From Chryseobacterium scophthalmum (GTDB lineage Bacteria; Bacteroidota; Bacteroidia; Flavobacteriales; Weeksellaceae): a DNA stretch of 64,000 nucleotides. Below the pieces are notes generated by a model. It had not been told where the DNA came from, did no database searches, and saw only the letters and a program-made list of their open reading frames with translations. Position numbers and translations under genes: made by a program. Of this stretch, positions 16,356-24,940 are shown piece by piece. The stretch is from NCBI RefSeq assembly GCF_900143185.1, contig NZ_FSRQ01000006.1:1-64000 (forward strand), read 5' to 3'. How positions within the stretch are numbered: position 1 is the first letter of the stretch; every line of letters starts with the position of its first letter.

Positions 16356-17540
16356 ATGTTTATGTATAAAAAAGGAATAATCGGATTAAGCTGTGCAATC
16401 GTTTGCATTGGTGTGAATTTTGTGAATGCGCAAACTTTAATTCAGGTTAAAAATACTCAGGATTTCGCTCGAAATGAAATTGTTTCTCTTTCAACTGGTC
16501 AGCTGAAAACGTTTTTAGGGAAAAATAAAGCGGAAGATTTAAGAATTAAAGATGCTCAAAATAATTCTCTGACCATTCAGTGGATTGATAATGATGGAGA
16601 CGGCAAATACGATGAGGTTCTTTTTCAGGCAAAAGTAGATGCAAAAAAGACAAATTCCTACACGATAGTTGCTGATTCTAAAACAGCAGTTCCTGAAAGT
16701 AGATTAACAACTTATTCAAGATTGGTTCCTGAAAGAGTTGACGATTACACTTGGGAAAACGATAAAATTGCATTCAGAGTTTACGGCCCGAAAGGTCAGG
16801 CTGAAGCTTTAGCAGGAGTAAAAGGAAGTACACTTTCAAGCGGAGTTGATATTTGGTTTAAAAGAACCGAAAAATCAGTCATCAACGAATGGTACAAAGG
16901 TTATCTTACAGATCCTATGTATTATCACAAAGATACGAGAGGCGAAGGTTACGATCCTTATCATGTCGGAGACAGTCGTGGAACAGGAGGAATCGGAATC
17001 TGGAAAGATGAAAAACTGCAGGTTTCAAAAAACTTTACAAATTCTAAAACAATTGCAGAAGGTCCGTTGAGAACCATTTTCGAATTGACATATGCACCGT
17101 GGAGCGAGTTTGGTGTGAAAGAAACCAAAAGGATTTCTCTTGATTTGGGTTCTAATTTTTCTAAGTTTGAATCTACTTTTGAAACAGAAAAACAAGTTCC
17201 AAATTACACAATTGGAATTACATTACATAAAAATGAAGGTGAATCTAAGTTGAATGACAAAAACGGATATTATCTTCACTGGGAGAAAATAGATGATGCT
17301 TTTGTTGGCGAAGGAATTGTAGTAGATCCTAAAATTGTAGAAAAGTCTATAGCTTTTAAATCTGAAATTCCAGATCAGAGTAATCTTTTGGTAATCACAA
17401 AACCTCAGAAAAAACTGACGTATTATGCAGGTTTTGCGTGGCAGAAAAGCGGACAGATTCAAACTCAAAAAGATTGGGAAAACATTTTGCAGAAACAATC
17501 TAAAATAGTTGCCAATCCATTAATTATTACCGTTAAATAA
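16356..17540 (+). CDS. DUF4861 secreted protein, pectin locus
   Basis: 394 residues with a signal peptide ending in VNAQ. The mature protein begins QTLIQVKNTQDFARNEIVSL and contains the long β-rich module of the DUF4861 family, including GVDIWFKRTE, WYKGYLTDPMYYHKD and the GxGGIGIWKDEKL segment. DUF4861 genes cluster with pectin-degradation genes in Bacteroidota; their activity is not known to me. It precedes the PL10 lyase by 8 bp in a two-gene plus-strand unit, and a second DUF4861 protein lies at 31005-32009. A role in handling galacturonate oligomers is inferred from context. Confidence 0.75.
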   Translation: MFMYKKGIIGLSCAIVCIGVNFVNAQTLIQVKNTQDFARNEIVSLSTGQLKTFLGKNKAEDLRIKDAQNNSLTIQWIDNDGDGKYDEVLFQAKVDAKKTNSYTIVADSKTAVPESRLTTYSRLVPERVDDYTWENDKIAFRVYGPKGQAEALAGVKGSTLSSGVDIWFKRTEKSVINEWYKGYLTDPMYYHKDTRGEGYDPYHVGDSRGTGGIGIWKDEKLQVSKNFTNSKTIAEGPLRTIFELTYAPWSEFGVKETKRISLDLGSNFSKFESTFETEKQVPNYTIGITLHKNEGESKLNDKNGYYLHWEKIDDAFVGEGIVVDPKIVEKSIAFKSEIPDQSNLLVITKPQKKLTYYAGFAWQKSGQIQTQKDWENILQKQSKIVANPLIITVK

Positions 17541-17548
17541 GTTTAAAA

Positions 17549-18571
17549 ATGATTAAATCAAAACTTTCAGTTGCCGTTTTTTGTTTGGCATTTTCAGGAA
17601 TTTCGGCGCAGGTAAAAGATACTTTGGCGGAAAAAATGATCGTTTATCAGCTCCCAAACGGAGGTTGGGGAAAACATAGAAGTGACAAAAAAAATGTAGA
17701 CTATACTCAAAAAATAGACGCTCAGCTTTTAAAAATAATTAAAGCAGGAAATAATGATCTTGCAACAATCGATAACAATGCAACATCGAAGGAAATCAAC
17801 GGATTAATAAAAGCGTACAGCACGACAAAAAATCCGAATTATCTGAAATCAGCAGAGAAAGGAATCGAATATTTGCTGTCGATGCAATATCAGAATGGGG
17901 GTTTTCCACAGTATTTTCCAAACTCTTCAATCTATAGAAAACAGGTGACCTACAACGATAATGCAATGATTAATGTATTAACTGTTTTGTATAATATTTC
18001 TGAAGGAAAAGAAGGTTTTGATGCGGTAAATTCTCAGTTGAAAAATAAGTCGAAAGTAGCTTTGCAAAAAGGAATCGACTGTGTTTTGAAAACTCAGGTT
18101 CTGCAAAAAGGAAAACTTTCAATTTGGGCAGATCAATACAATGAAGTCTCTTTAAAACCAGAAAAGGCAAGAGCTTTTGAACCGATGTCATTGGCAAGTG
18201 GAGAATCAGTAAACATTGTGAAATTTCTAATGATACAGCCTGTAACTCCGGAGATTGAAAAATCAATTAAATCGGCAATACAATGGTTTAAAGAAAGCAA
18301 AATCGATGGTTATACTTACAATGTTTCCAGAGAAAGTGGAAATGCTGTTCGTGTTTTATCTAAAAAAGAAGGTTCGGCAGTTTGGGCAAGATTTTATGAT
18401 ATTCCTACCAATAAACCAATTTTTGGTGATCGTGACGGAAGTGTAAAATTCAATTACGAAGACGTTTCCGAAGAACGCAGAATGGGTTACAGCTGGTACA
18501 ACGAAGCTGGAACAAAACTGATTGAAAGTGATTTTCCGAAATGGCTGAAAAAGAATAAAATTTCTGAATAA
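17549..18571 (+). CDS. pelA: Pectate lyase, polysaccharide lyase family 10
   Basis: A 340-residue exported enzyme (signal ends GISAQ). Family 10 features include QLPNGGWGKH, the repeated toroid-type segments LLSMQYQNGGFPQYFPN, YNDNAMINVLTVLY, and the ADQYNEV and AFEPMSLASGES blocks. PL10 enzymes cleave de-esterified polygalacturonate by β-elimination with calcium, giving unsaturated oligogalacturonides. It is co-transcribed with the upstream DUF4861 gene, and a strong terminator follows. Confidence 0.9.
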   Translation: MIKSKLSVAVFCLAFSGISAQVKDTLAEKMIVYQLPNGGWGKHRSDKKNVDYTQKIDAQLLKIIKAGNNDLATIDNNATSKEINGLIKAYSTTKNPNYLKSAEKGIEYLLSMQYQNGGFPQYFPNSSIYRKQVTYNDNAMINVLTVLYNISEGKEGFDAVNSQLKNKSKVALQKGIDCVLKTQVLQKGKLSIWADQYNEVSLKPEKARAFEPMSLASGESVNIVKFLMIQPVTPEIEKSIKSAIQWFKESKIDGYTYNVSRESGNAVRVLSKKEGSAVWARFYDIPTNKPIFGDRDGSVKFNYEDVSEERRMGYSWYNEAGTKLIESDFPKWLKKNKISE

Positions 18572-18574
18572 AAC

Positions 18575-18607
18575 AAAATCCTGATGTACAATACATCAGG
18601 ATTTTTT
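18575..18607 (+). terminator. Bidirectional-looking intrinsic terminator between PL10 and PL1 genes
   Basis: A 13-bp perfect stem (AAAATCCTGATGT / ACATCAGGATTTT) with a 5-base loop, followed by T residues on the plus strand and flanked by A residues on the left. It separates two convergent genes, so it probably ends both transcripts. Confidence 0.9.
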
Positions 18608-18633
18608 CATTAATAAAAGTTGCTATTTAGAAC

Positions 18634-19752
18634 TTAGTAACTCTCACAGATATTTCCTGATAAAGTTGCTCCTGCATTAGCAGTAACATCAGATTTTACT
18701 GAAGAAAGCGACAAAGTAGGAATAGAATATGGTGGTGTAAATGCAGTTCCACTACCTGTTTTATTACCTGTAACATTCGTAAATGTATTGTTTGAAGTAA
18801 CGGTTACCGCAGTATATCCGCTCATTAGATTGATGGGTTCTTTTACATTTTCAAATACATTTCCGTCTACACGAATATTTGCCTGAACTCCGGCTGCAAT
18901 ACATTTGTTGCTCACAGAACTGTTAAAATAACTGTTTAGGATATGAATTTTACCAAATCTCACTCTTGGCATACGCTCTCTGCATCCAGGAGCCCACCAA
19001 CAACGTACAAACGTTACATTTAGTTTTCCTGAATCAGCTGTTGCACCGTCGCTAGAACCAATTAAATTAGAAAACCTGTGATCATCTGTTCCACCAGAAC
19101 CACCTGGTTTCGGAGTTTTTAAATAATGGAATTTTGTATAAGAAACTGTAATATAATCTGATTTGTTTTTAATATCGAAATTACCATCTACACCATCTCT
19201 AAACTCGCAGTGATCGATCCAAACATTTCGACAGTCATCCAGAATGGCATTATCCCAACCATCTGTATCGTAAGCTCCGGGACCTTCAAAAATCAGGTTT
19301 CTAACGATAATATTGTTACATCTTTTGATATTGATAATTCCAGAACCATCTTTAGTCTGATCGGTTGAAACGAGCTTTGCGCCACTTGTTCCGTAGATTG
19401 TTTTTCCGGTTTGATCCTGAAGAGATAATCGGGTAGTGATGGTGATGGTTCCTGTGACTTTAATGACCTTAACGGCAGTATTCTCAATCGCTGATTTTAA
19501 TTGAGCATAAGTCGTTACAGTAGTTTCAGCAGCAGTTCCGCCTCCTGTAGTTCCGCCGTTTTGAGAAGCCCATCCCGGAGCAAGGCAGTTTGCAAGAGGA
19601 ACAACAGTTTTTGCTGCAAATGGATTTTCAATGCTGTTTTCATTGGGGTTTTCAGAGAACTCACTTTTGATGTCGTCATGTCCACATCCGATTAATGCAA
19701 AAGCTGTACTGAGAGCAACTATAGACATAGTTGCCTTGAAATTGATTTTCAT
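18634..19752 (-). CDS. Pectate lyase family 1 lipoprotein
   Basis: A 372-residue lipoprotein: the signal ends in LIGCGHDD, a lipobox placing it on the cell surface or in the periplasm. Family PL1 features: a parallel β-helix with NIIVRNLIFEGP, the NVWIDHCEFRDGVDGNFDIK segment (metal-binding Asp residues), DHRFSNLIGSSDG, and ERMPRVRFGKIHILNSYF with the catalytic Arg region. It cuts polygalacturonate by β-elimination. It has its own promoter region of 328 bp containing a candidate operator at 19864-19879, so it is regulated with the rest of the locus but transcribed separately. Confidence 0.92.
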   Translation of the reverse strand: MKINFKATMSIVALSTAFALIGCGHDDIKSEFSENPNENSIENPFAAKTVVPLANCLAPGWASQNGGTTGGGTAAETTVTTYAQLKSAIENTAVKVIKVTGTITITTRLSLQDQTGKTIYGTSGAKLVSTDQTKDGSGIINIKRCNNIIVRNLIFEGPGAYDTDGWDNAILDDCRNVWIDHCEFRDGVDGNFDIKNKSDYITVSYTKFHYLKTPKPGGSGGTDDHRFSNLIGSSDGATADSGKLNVTFVRCWWAPGCRERMPRVRFGKIHILNSYFNSSVSNKCIAAGVQANIRVDGNVFENVKEPINLMSGYTAVTVTSNNTFTNVTGNKTGSGTAFTPPYSIPTLSLSSVKSDVTANAGATLSGNICESY

Positions 19753-19863
19753 AGTTAAAAGTTTTGTTTATTTAGTGCTGTAAAATTATAAATATTTATT
19801 TAAAAACCAAATTTATTGGTTAAAAAATATTCATAAAAGTTATTTATTGAATATTAATTTAAT

Positions 19864-19879
19864 TCAACCGATTGCGCAT
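19864..19879. promoter_or_regulatory. Candidate LacI-family operator before the PL1 lyase gene
   Basis: TCAACCGATTGCGCAT, a slightly degenerate palindrome, about 110 bp upstream of the PL1 start. It shares the CGATTRCGCA core with the two sites at 39778-39793 and 40464-40479. The rest of this 328-bp spacer (19753-20080) is AT-rich with no other feature seen. Confidence 0.65.
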
Positions 19880-20080
19880 TGATTATAATTTAATATTAAA
19901 TGTGTGGTGAAAAATATTTTTGATAGTTTTTTTAGTTATAAATTTGAGTTTTGAAAAAGGATAACTTTTTTAAGTCTGATTTCGGAAATGGAAGGAGCTT
20001 TTATTTAAAACGCATAAAATTTTTGATTTTTAAAAATATCTTGTTTGTTACCTTAGGGCTTTGCGATTAATTATTATCTA

Positions 20081-20986
20081 TCACTTATTACTCATCTCAC
20101 TAAGCCAGTCTGCACACAATTTTTTCCAATTATCCGTCAGTTCTGTTTTATTTGAAACTCCAATATTGTGTTCACCTTTAGGGAATATGAACATTGCGCC
20201 TTTCACTTTATTTTTAATCATCGCTTCGTAATACAAAATACTGTTGATTACAGGAACGGCATTGTCATTTTGGGCATGAAATAAAATTGTCGGAGGCGTT
20301 TTTTCTGTTACTCTGTTTTGCATGGAATATTCTGCAATTTTTTCCTGCGAAGCATTTTCACCTAAAAGATTGACGCGGCTTCCTTTATGTGCAAACTCAC
20401 CCAAATCAATCACAGGAGAAACCAGAATCGCGAAATTGGGAACTGTTGAAATAGTTGACCAATCACCTTTCAGTTCGGTGTAATCTGTAGAAATATTGCT
20501 TACCATTGCAGCGAGATGGCCGCCTGCAGAAGTTCCTAGAACTCCAATCTGGTCGGGTGAAATTCCGTATTGAGCAGCGTTTTTTCTGATTAATTTTATC
20601 GCAGCCTGAATATCCTGTAACGGACCAAGTTCTCTTTGCTTTAAATCTGGAGAAGTTGGCAAACGGTAATTCAAAACAAAAGCCGAGATTCCTAAAGTAT
20701 TGAGCCATTTTGCGTAAGAATATCCACCCAAATCATAGGTTAAATGTCTGTAACCACCACCAGGAATTACGATGATTGCCATTGGTTTTCTTTCTTCTTT
20801 CGCAGGCAAAAAAGCAAACAATTCGACTTCCTGAATTTGTGTAATTCGCCCTTCTTTTTCTTCAATATTATTTAATTTTAAACCTTTAGAATTGGGCATT
20901 TCACCTTTTTGCCAAACCGTAATTTTCTGTTGAGCTGAAATTTGAATTCCAAGAAAAATGCTGAATACAAGGATGAATTTTTTCAT
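20081..20986 (-). CDS. Secreted α/β-hydrolase, probable carbohydrate acetylesterase (copy 1)
   Basis: 301 residues with a signal ending ISAQ. The oxyanion-hole motif VIPGGGYRHLTY, the nucleophile elbow GTSAGGHLAAMVSN, and late acid/base segments HAQNDNAVPV and GEHNIGV are those of exported BD-FAE/acetylxylan-esterase-like hydrolases. In this setting it probably removes acetyl groups from pectin. It is a close paralogue of the next gene (21192-22091); long blocks such as RVTEKTPPTILFH are identical. Last gene of the minus-strand run before the separately controlled PL1 gene. Confidence 0.8.
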   Translation of the reverse strand: MKKFILVFSIFLGIQISAQQKITVWQKGEMPNSKGLKLNNIEEKEGRITQIQEVELFAFLPAKEERKPMAIIVIPGGGYRHLTYDLGGYSYAKWLNTLGISAFVLNYRLPTSPDLKQRELGPLQDIQAAIKLIRKNAAQYGISPDQIGVLGTSAGGHLAAMVSNISTDYTELKGDWSTISTVPNFAILVSPVIDLGEFAHKGSRVNLLGENASQEKIAEYSMQNRVTEKTPPTILFHAQNDNAVPVINSILYYEAMIKNKVKGAMFIFPKGEHNIGVSNKTELTDNWKKLCADWLSEMSNK

Positions 20987-21060
20987 TGGTAATTTTTTTA
21001 AATCTGAATGATTGATACTCTTTTAATTGATGATAAATTTTGTTTTGAAGACAAATCTGC

Positions 21061-21158
21061 AGCCCGACTTGAACGGAGCTCTTTTTGCGAGGAGCCATTG
21101 GATTTAGCTTGGGATGTGACGAACAAAAAAGCGGGAGTGGAAGGCGGAACAGCTGCCC
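21061..21158 (+). ncRNA. Second candidate Flavo-1-like structured RNA
   Basis: A GC-rich insert in the 205-bp gap between the two esterase paralogues. Landmarks in order: AGCCCGACTTGAACGG, GAGCC..., GGATTTAG, AAAGCGGGAGTGG, CGG and AGCTGCCC. They match, in the same order, the segment at 422-532 and what I recall of flavobacterial Flavo-1-type elements. It lies antisense to both flanking genes. Boundaries are approximate. Confidence 0.5.
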
Positions 21159-21191
21159 AAATCAGTTCCTTCCAAATCTTTTTATCACCCA

Positions 21192-22091
21192 TTACTTATT
21201 ACCAATGTCCGCAAGCCAGTCGGCGCACAATTTTTTCCAATTCTCGCTCAGCGTATTTTTATCGGTAACAAAAAAACGATGACCACCTTTAGGAAAAATA
21301 AATAAAGAGCCTTTCACTTTATATTTTGTCATGGCTTTGTAATATAAAATACTGTTCATTGGTGGAACTGCGGTATCATCCTGATTATGAAATAAAATTG
21401 TTGGCGGTGTTTTTTCAGTCACACGATTTTGCATGGAATATTCTATGATTTTTTCCTCTGAAGCATTTTCGCCAAGTAAACTGTTTCGGCTTCCTTTGTG
21501 TGCAAATTCTCCTAAATCAATGACCGGGCAAAACAAAACGGCAAAGTCAGGAATAGTAGAAATATTTGCTAAATCGCCTTTTAATCCGGTGTAATCTATA
21601 CTGATGTTACTTACCGAAGTTGCTAAATGTCCACCTGCAGAAGTTCCGATAACACCGATAAGATTGGGTGAAATCTTCCATTGTTCAGCATTTTTTCTAA
21701 TATATTTTATAGCAGCTTGAGCATCCTGAAGCGGAGCAATTTCTCTTTGAATTAAATCTGTAGAAGTTGGTAATCTGTAGTTCAAAACAAAAGCAGAAAT
21801 TCCCAAAGTATTCATCCATTTTGCGATTTGAAAAGCACCTTCGTCATAAGTGAGTTTTGAATAACCACCACCGGGAATAATGATGACCGACTTTCGATTT
21901 CTCTCTTTTATTGGAGGTAAAAAAGCAAAAAGTTCAGACTCTTTCAGTTCTGCTAAAACTTTTTTCTTCTTGGTTTTAGATGCTAAAATCTTCGAATTGG
22001 GCATTTCTCCTTTTGGCCAGAATAATATTTTTTCCTGCGCGGGAATTTGAGTAAAAAGAAAAATAATGAAGAGAAAAAAGGTTTTTTTCAT
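21192..22091 (-). CDS. Secreted α/β-hydrolase, probable carbohydrate acetylesterase (copy 2)
   Basis: 299 residues with a signal ending IPAQ. It shows the same catalytic architecture as its neighbour: IIPGGGYSKLTY, GTSAGGHLATSVSN, NQDDTAVPP, GGHRFFV. The two copies differ most in the signal and near the C-terminus, and their intergenic gap holds a structured element, suggesting a tandem duplication followed by insertion. Likely a pectin or hemicellulose acetylesterase; the exact ester is not readable from sequence. Confidence 0.8.
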   Translation of the reverse strand: MKKTFFLFIIFLFTQIPAQEKILFWPKGEMPNSKILASKTKKKKVLAELKESELFAFLPPIKERNRKSVIIIPGGGYSKLTYDEGAFQIAKWMNTLGISAFVLNYRLPTSTDLIQREIAPLQDAQAAIKYIRKNAEQWKISPNLIGVIGTSAGGHLATSVSNISIDYTGLKGDLANISTIPDFAVLFCPVIDLGEFAHKGSRNSLLGENASEEKIIEYSMQNRVTEKTPPTILFHNQDDTAVPPMNSILYYKAMTKYKVKGSLFIFPKGGHRFFVTDKNTLSENWKKLCADWLADIGNK

Positions 22092-22123
22092 GACTTTAAT
22101 TTTTTACTTTAAAGTGTATTTAG

Positions 22124-22159
22124 AAAAAACCTCACAGGTTTTAAAAACCTGCGAGGTTT
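22124..22159 (-). terminator. Candidate terminator between kdgF and the esterase pair
   Basis: Inverted repeat AAACCTCACAGGTTT / AAACCTGCGAGGTTT with one imperfect pair. Read on the minus strand it follows kdgF and ends in a TTTTTT run. It would separate or attenuate expression of the two esterase genes. Confidence 0.6.
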
Positions 22160-22172
22160 GATTATTTTTAAT

Positions 22173-22514
22173 TTAATCTTTCAGAAAGTCCTCTCTGAAT
22201 GGAGTGAAAGAATCAATCAATTGTCCGGCTTCCAAACATTTTACACCATGAAAAATATTCGGTTGGGCAAAAAATCCGTCACCTTGTTGTAGGATTTTAG
22301 TTTCACCATCAACGGTTACTTCAAATTTTCCAGAAGCAACATATGTAATTTGGGAATGAAAATGCTGGTGTAAAGCTCCAATTGCATCTTTTTCAAATTT
22401 TACAATGACCATCATTACTTGGGAATTGTATCCTACAAATTGTCTGGAAACTCCGCCTCCCAAATCTTCCCATTCGGAATTACCGTCGAAAAATGGTTCT
22501 TTTTTGAAATTCAT
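22173..22514 (-). CDS. kdgF: KdgF-like cupin, unsaturated galacturonate linearisation
   Basis: A 113-residue single-domain cupin without a signal peptide. Metal-binding residues fit KdgF: the HQHFHSQ cluster at 49-55 (two His plus Gln) and His89 in NIFHGV, plus the GDGFFAQP second-motif start. KdgF converts 4,5-unsaturated galacturonate released by GH105 and lyases to the linear ketone form used by KduI. It is embedded in the pectin operon, between the acetylesterases and the CE12 gene. Confidence 0.88.
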   Translation of the reverse strand: MNFKKEPFFDGNSEWEDLGGGVSRQFVGYNSQVMMVIVKFEKDAIGALHQHFHSQITYVASGKFEVTVDGETKILQQGDGFFAQPNIFHGVKCLEAGQLIDSFTPFREDFLKD

Positions 22515-22534
22515 AATTTTATTTTTTACTATAT

Positions 22535-22727
22535 TCTTTTGTCTTGAAACAAAAGAATCAAAAATTCAAGACTTGGAAACTTCCGCTAAAAATTTAAACT
22601 AAATCCTAAAATTTCCAAAACTCACGCGAATTCAATATTTGTTTTGATAATTTTGCCGCTCAAACAGTGGAAATTTTTTAACGGATTGAATTTAAATTTT
22701 CTTAACGCTCCATTTTCCTATGTCGTT
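22535..22727 (-). repeat. 200-bp dispersed element, copy in the kdgF/CE12 gap
   Basis: It begins with the small hairpin CTTTTGTCTTGAAACAAAAG, continues TTCAAGACTTGGAAACTTCCGC, and ends TTCTTAACGCTCCATTTTCCTATGTCG. The same order occurs at 23491-23697, and in the opposite orientation three times at 55888-56700. No ORF. Confidence 0.85.
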
Positions 22728-22731
22728 TTAA

Positions 22732-23469
22732 TTATTTTATATACTTTTCTAAACCGGTTTTTAAATCTTTCAAAGATTTTACAGCTAGTTTCGCTACCGT
22801 TTCTGCACCCAATTTTGATAAATGGGTGTCGTCTGCTTTATCTTTATCATAATATGCATTTTCGCCCGCCTTAAAGTGTAAATGTAAAAGTTTTGATTTT
22901 TCAGGACCGGCTGAAATTTCCATTTGCTCGGTCAGTAATTGCATATCGACAAAAGGAACTTTCATATCATTGGCAACCATTCTTACTACCAAAGGATATT
23001 CTTTGTGCGTATCAATTAAAACTCCATTTTCATTAAAATTTCTTCTTGTAATTGATGTCATCAAAATTGGTGTTGCGCCTTTTGCCCTTGCTTCATTAAC
23101 GTACCTTTCCAAATTGGCTCTGTACTGAGTATAAGGATTGGTAAACTTTGTAGAATCTTTTATTTTCTGGTCGTTATGCCCAAATTGAATAATTACAAAA
23201 TCACCTTTTTTCAATTGTTTTTCAACTTTATCCCATCTTCCTTCTGTTCTGAAACTTTTTGAACTTCTTCCATTCATCGCATGATTCTGAATTTCAATTC
23301 CGGTGGTCATAAATTGTCCTAAAACCTGTCCCCATCCATGTTCAGGGTTTTTATCAGGATTGTCTTTGTTTGCCATTGTAGAATCACCAATCAGAAATAG
23401 GGTTGGTTTTTTCTGAGCGAAAACTATTGTTGAAATTACAACGCTTAGGATTAAAAGTATTTTTTTCAT
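22732..23469 (-). CDS. Rhamnogalacturonan acetylesterase, SGNH family CE12
   Basis: 245 residues with a signal ending in VFAQ. SGNH hydrolase blocks: block I IGDSTMANKD (Ser30), block II/III HAMNGRSSKSF and QFGHNDQK, and block V DDTHLSKLGA (Asp213/His216). The HGWGQVLGQF segment is typical of family CE12. It deacetylates galacturonate residues of pectin, opening the chain to lyases and polygalacturonase. It lies within the minus-strand pectin cluster, flanked on both sides by copies of the same 200-bp repeat. Confidence 0.9.
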   Translation of the reverse strand: MKKILLILSVVISTIVFAQKKPTLFLIGDSTMANKDNPDKNPEHGWGQVLGQFMTTGIEIQNHAMNGRSSKSFRTEGRWDKVEKQLKKGDFVIIQFGHNDQKIKDSTKFTNPYTQYRANLERYVNEARAKGATPILMTSITRRNFNENGVLIDTHKEYPLVVRMVANDMKVPFVDMQLLTEQMEISAGPEKSKLLHLHFKAGENAYYDKDKADDTHLSKLGAETVAKLAVKSLKDLKTGLEKYIK

Positions 23470-23490
23470 TTTAATTATTTTTTATTTAAG

Positions 23491-23697
23491 TTCTTTTGTC
23501 TTGAAACAAAAGAACCAAAAGTTCAAGACTTGGAAACTTCCGCTAAAAATTAATTCTGTTCTCTAAAATTCTAAACTCGCGCGAATTTGGTATTAGTTCT
23601 TTGATTTAAAACTTTCGTCGCGCTTCAAACAATAGAATTTTTTTAACGTTCACAAAATTAATTTTCTTAACGCTTCATTTTCCTATGTCATTTTATT
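23491..23697 (-). repeat. 200-bp dispersed element, copy in the CE12/CE8 gap
   Basis: Same landmarks as the copy at 22535-22727: hairpin CTTTTGTCTTGAAACAAAAG, TTCAAGACTTGGAAACTTCCGC, CTCGCGCGAA, GCGCTTCAAACAATAGAA, and the end TTAACGCTTCATTTTCCTATGTC. It fills nearly the whole gap. Confidence 0.85.
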
Positions 23698-23721
23698 GTG
23701 GTAACAATTATTCATTACCAA

Positions 23722-24699
23722 TTATTTATTACTCATATTTGGATTCCAGTCTCCGAAAATATTTTTGATGGTATATTTTTTAGCTTCTTTTTTTGTCAGT
23801 TGATGAGACCACGCTATACGATTTTCAATTTTTCCGCCTTCACCTTTGCTTCCAAATTCTGCGTAATAAGCGGTTTTGTCTTTGTCTGGAAACATTTTGT
23901 CACCTTTCCAAGGATTCCAGCCTTCGGGAACGATGTGATTTCCCATTTCTGTATTGATGAAAACTGTTTTTGCGTACGGTCTCCAAGGTCTTCCCAAGAA
24001 TACTTTATTGATGCCTTCTTTCGCAATTAATGTGCAGTCGAAAAATACATATCCAAATTCTTTACTTTGGTCTGTTGATGCCGCAGTGATGTAAGAATTG
24101 GCTAAACTTTTAATCGTACAGTTTTTAAAAATTACAGTTGCCGAGCCAAAAAGAAAGTCGGTTGTTCCTTCAATATAACAGTTTTCATAAAATTGTCTGC
24201 TGTGATTTCCTCCCGTATAAACAGTATCCTGACAACCTAAAATTTTAGAATTTTTAATGCTGAAACGGTCACCTTCCACATGAAGAGCAACAGCTTGTCC
24301 TTTGTTGCACCAAGTATTTTGTATCGTTACATCAGAAATTCTAATATCATCTGACATAATTAAAAACGTGTACGAATTGAAGGTTGTCATTTTCTCATTC
24401 AAAGCATCAATTTTTCCTGAATAATCATCGTTGGTAATAATGGTGTTTTCTTTGTTTTCGCCTTGTAAAGTTATTTTATGTTTTGACGAAGGAATGACGA
24501 TTTTTTCGTGATACGTTCCTGCTTTTATTTTTACTAAAGCTTCACCCGGGCCTAAATCTCTGATTGAAGTGATGGCTTTTTGAATGGAGGTGAATTGCCC
24601 GCTTCCGTCTTGTGCAACGGTGATTGTTATATAAGGTTCATTTTTTGCCAATAAAAAATTGGTTATTGAAATGAAGAGAATTAAAAATAGTTTTTTCAT
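23722..24699 (-). CDS. Pectin methylesterase, family CE8 (copy 1)
   Basis: 325 residues with a short signal peptide. The right-handed β-helix of CE8 is marked by GQFTSIQKAITSI, GTYHEKIVIPSSK, the catalytic GCQDTVYTG and FLFGSATVIFKNC segments (two Asp), and LGRPWRPYAKTVFINTEMG with the Arg/Trp binding pair. It removes methyl esters from homogalacturonan, producing pectate for PL1/PL10/GH28. It is a paralogue of the gene at 33650-34672, moderately diverged, perhaps for different esterification patterns. Confidence 0.92.
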   Translation of the reverse strand: MKKLFLILFISITNFLLAKNEPYITITVAQDGSGQFTSIQKAITSIRDLGPGEALVKIKAGTYHEKIVIPSSKHKITLQGENKENTIITNDDYSGKIDALNEKMTTFNSYTFLIMSDDIRISDVTIQNTWCNKGQAVALHVEGDRFSIKNSKILGCQDTVYTGGNHSRQFYENCYIEGTTDFLFGSATVIFKNCTIKSLANSYITAASTDQSKEFGYVFFDCTLIAKEGINKVFLGRPWRPYAKTVFINTEMGNHIVPEGWNPWKGDKMFPDKDKTAYYAEFGSKGEGGKIENRIAWSHQLTKKEAKKYTIKNIFGDWNPNMSNK

Positions 24700-24730
24700 A
24701 AATAATTTTTATGACTGATTCTATATTTTT

Positions 24731-24888
24731 TAAACGCAAAGGTTTAATTTAAATCTTACAAATTTAAGGAGCAAAGATTGCGACAAGTCGCTGATAAAGC
24801 TTGAAAATATACGTTCGCTTAAAATCAATTTATTGATTATTCTTTGCTCCTAAAATATTTTCAATAAATAATAAATCTTTGCGTTTTA
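24731..24888. repeat. Dispersed intergenic repeat with ACGCAAAG ends, copy 2
   Basis: Same order as 13583-13742: AAACGCAAAGGTTTA at the left, CGACAAGTCGCT, AAGCTTGAAAAT, TTTATTGATTATTCTTTGCTCC and the right end AAATCTTTGCGTTTT. Confidence 0.75.
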
Positions 24889-24894
24889 ATTTTG

Positions 24895-24940
24895 CCTAAA
24901 CCTAAACCTAAACCTAAACCTAAACCTAAACCTAAACCTA
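24895..24940. repeat. CCTAAA hexamer tandem repeat (about 7.7 copies)
   Basis: An uninterrupted perfect array of CCTAAA units. Its last bases supply the stop codon (TAG on the minus strand) of the α/β-hydrolase gene at 24938-25840, so the array abuts the coding end. Confidence 0.97.

Noticed and set aside
24895..24940. Chromosome or plasmid telomere
   Set aside because: The array is only 46 bp, internal, and flanked by ordinary pectin-locus genes on both sides.
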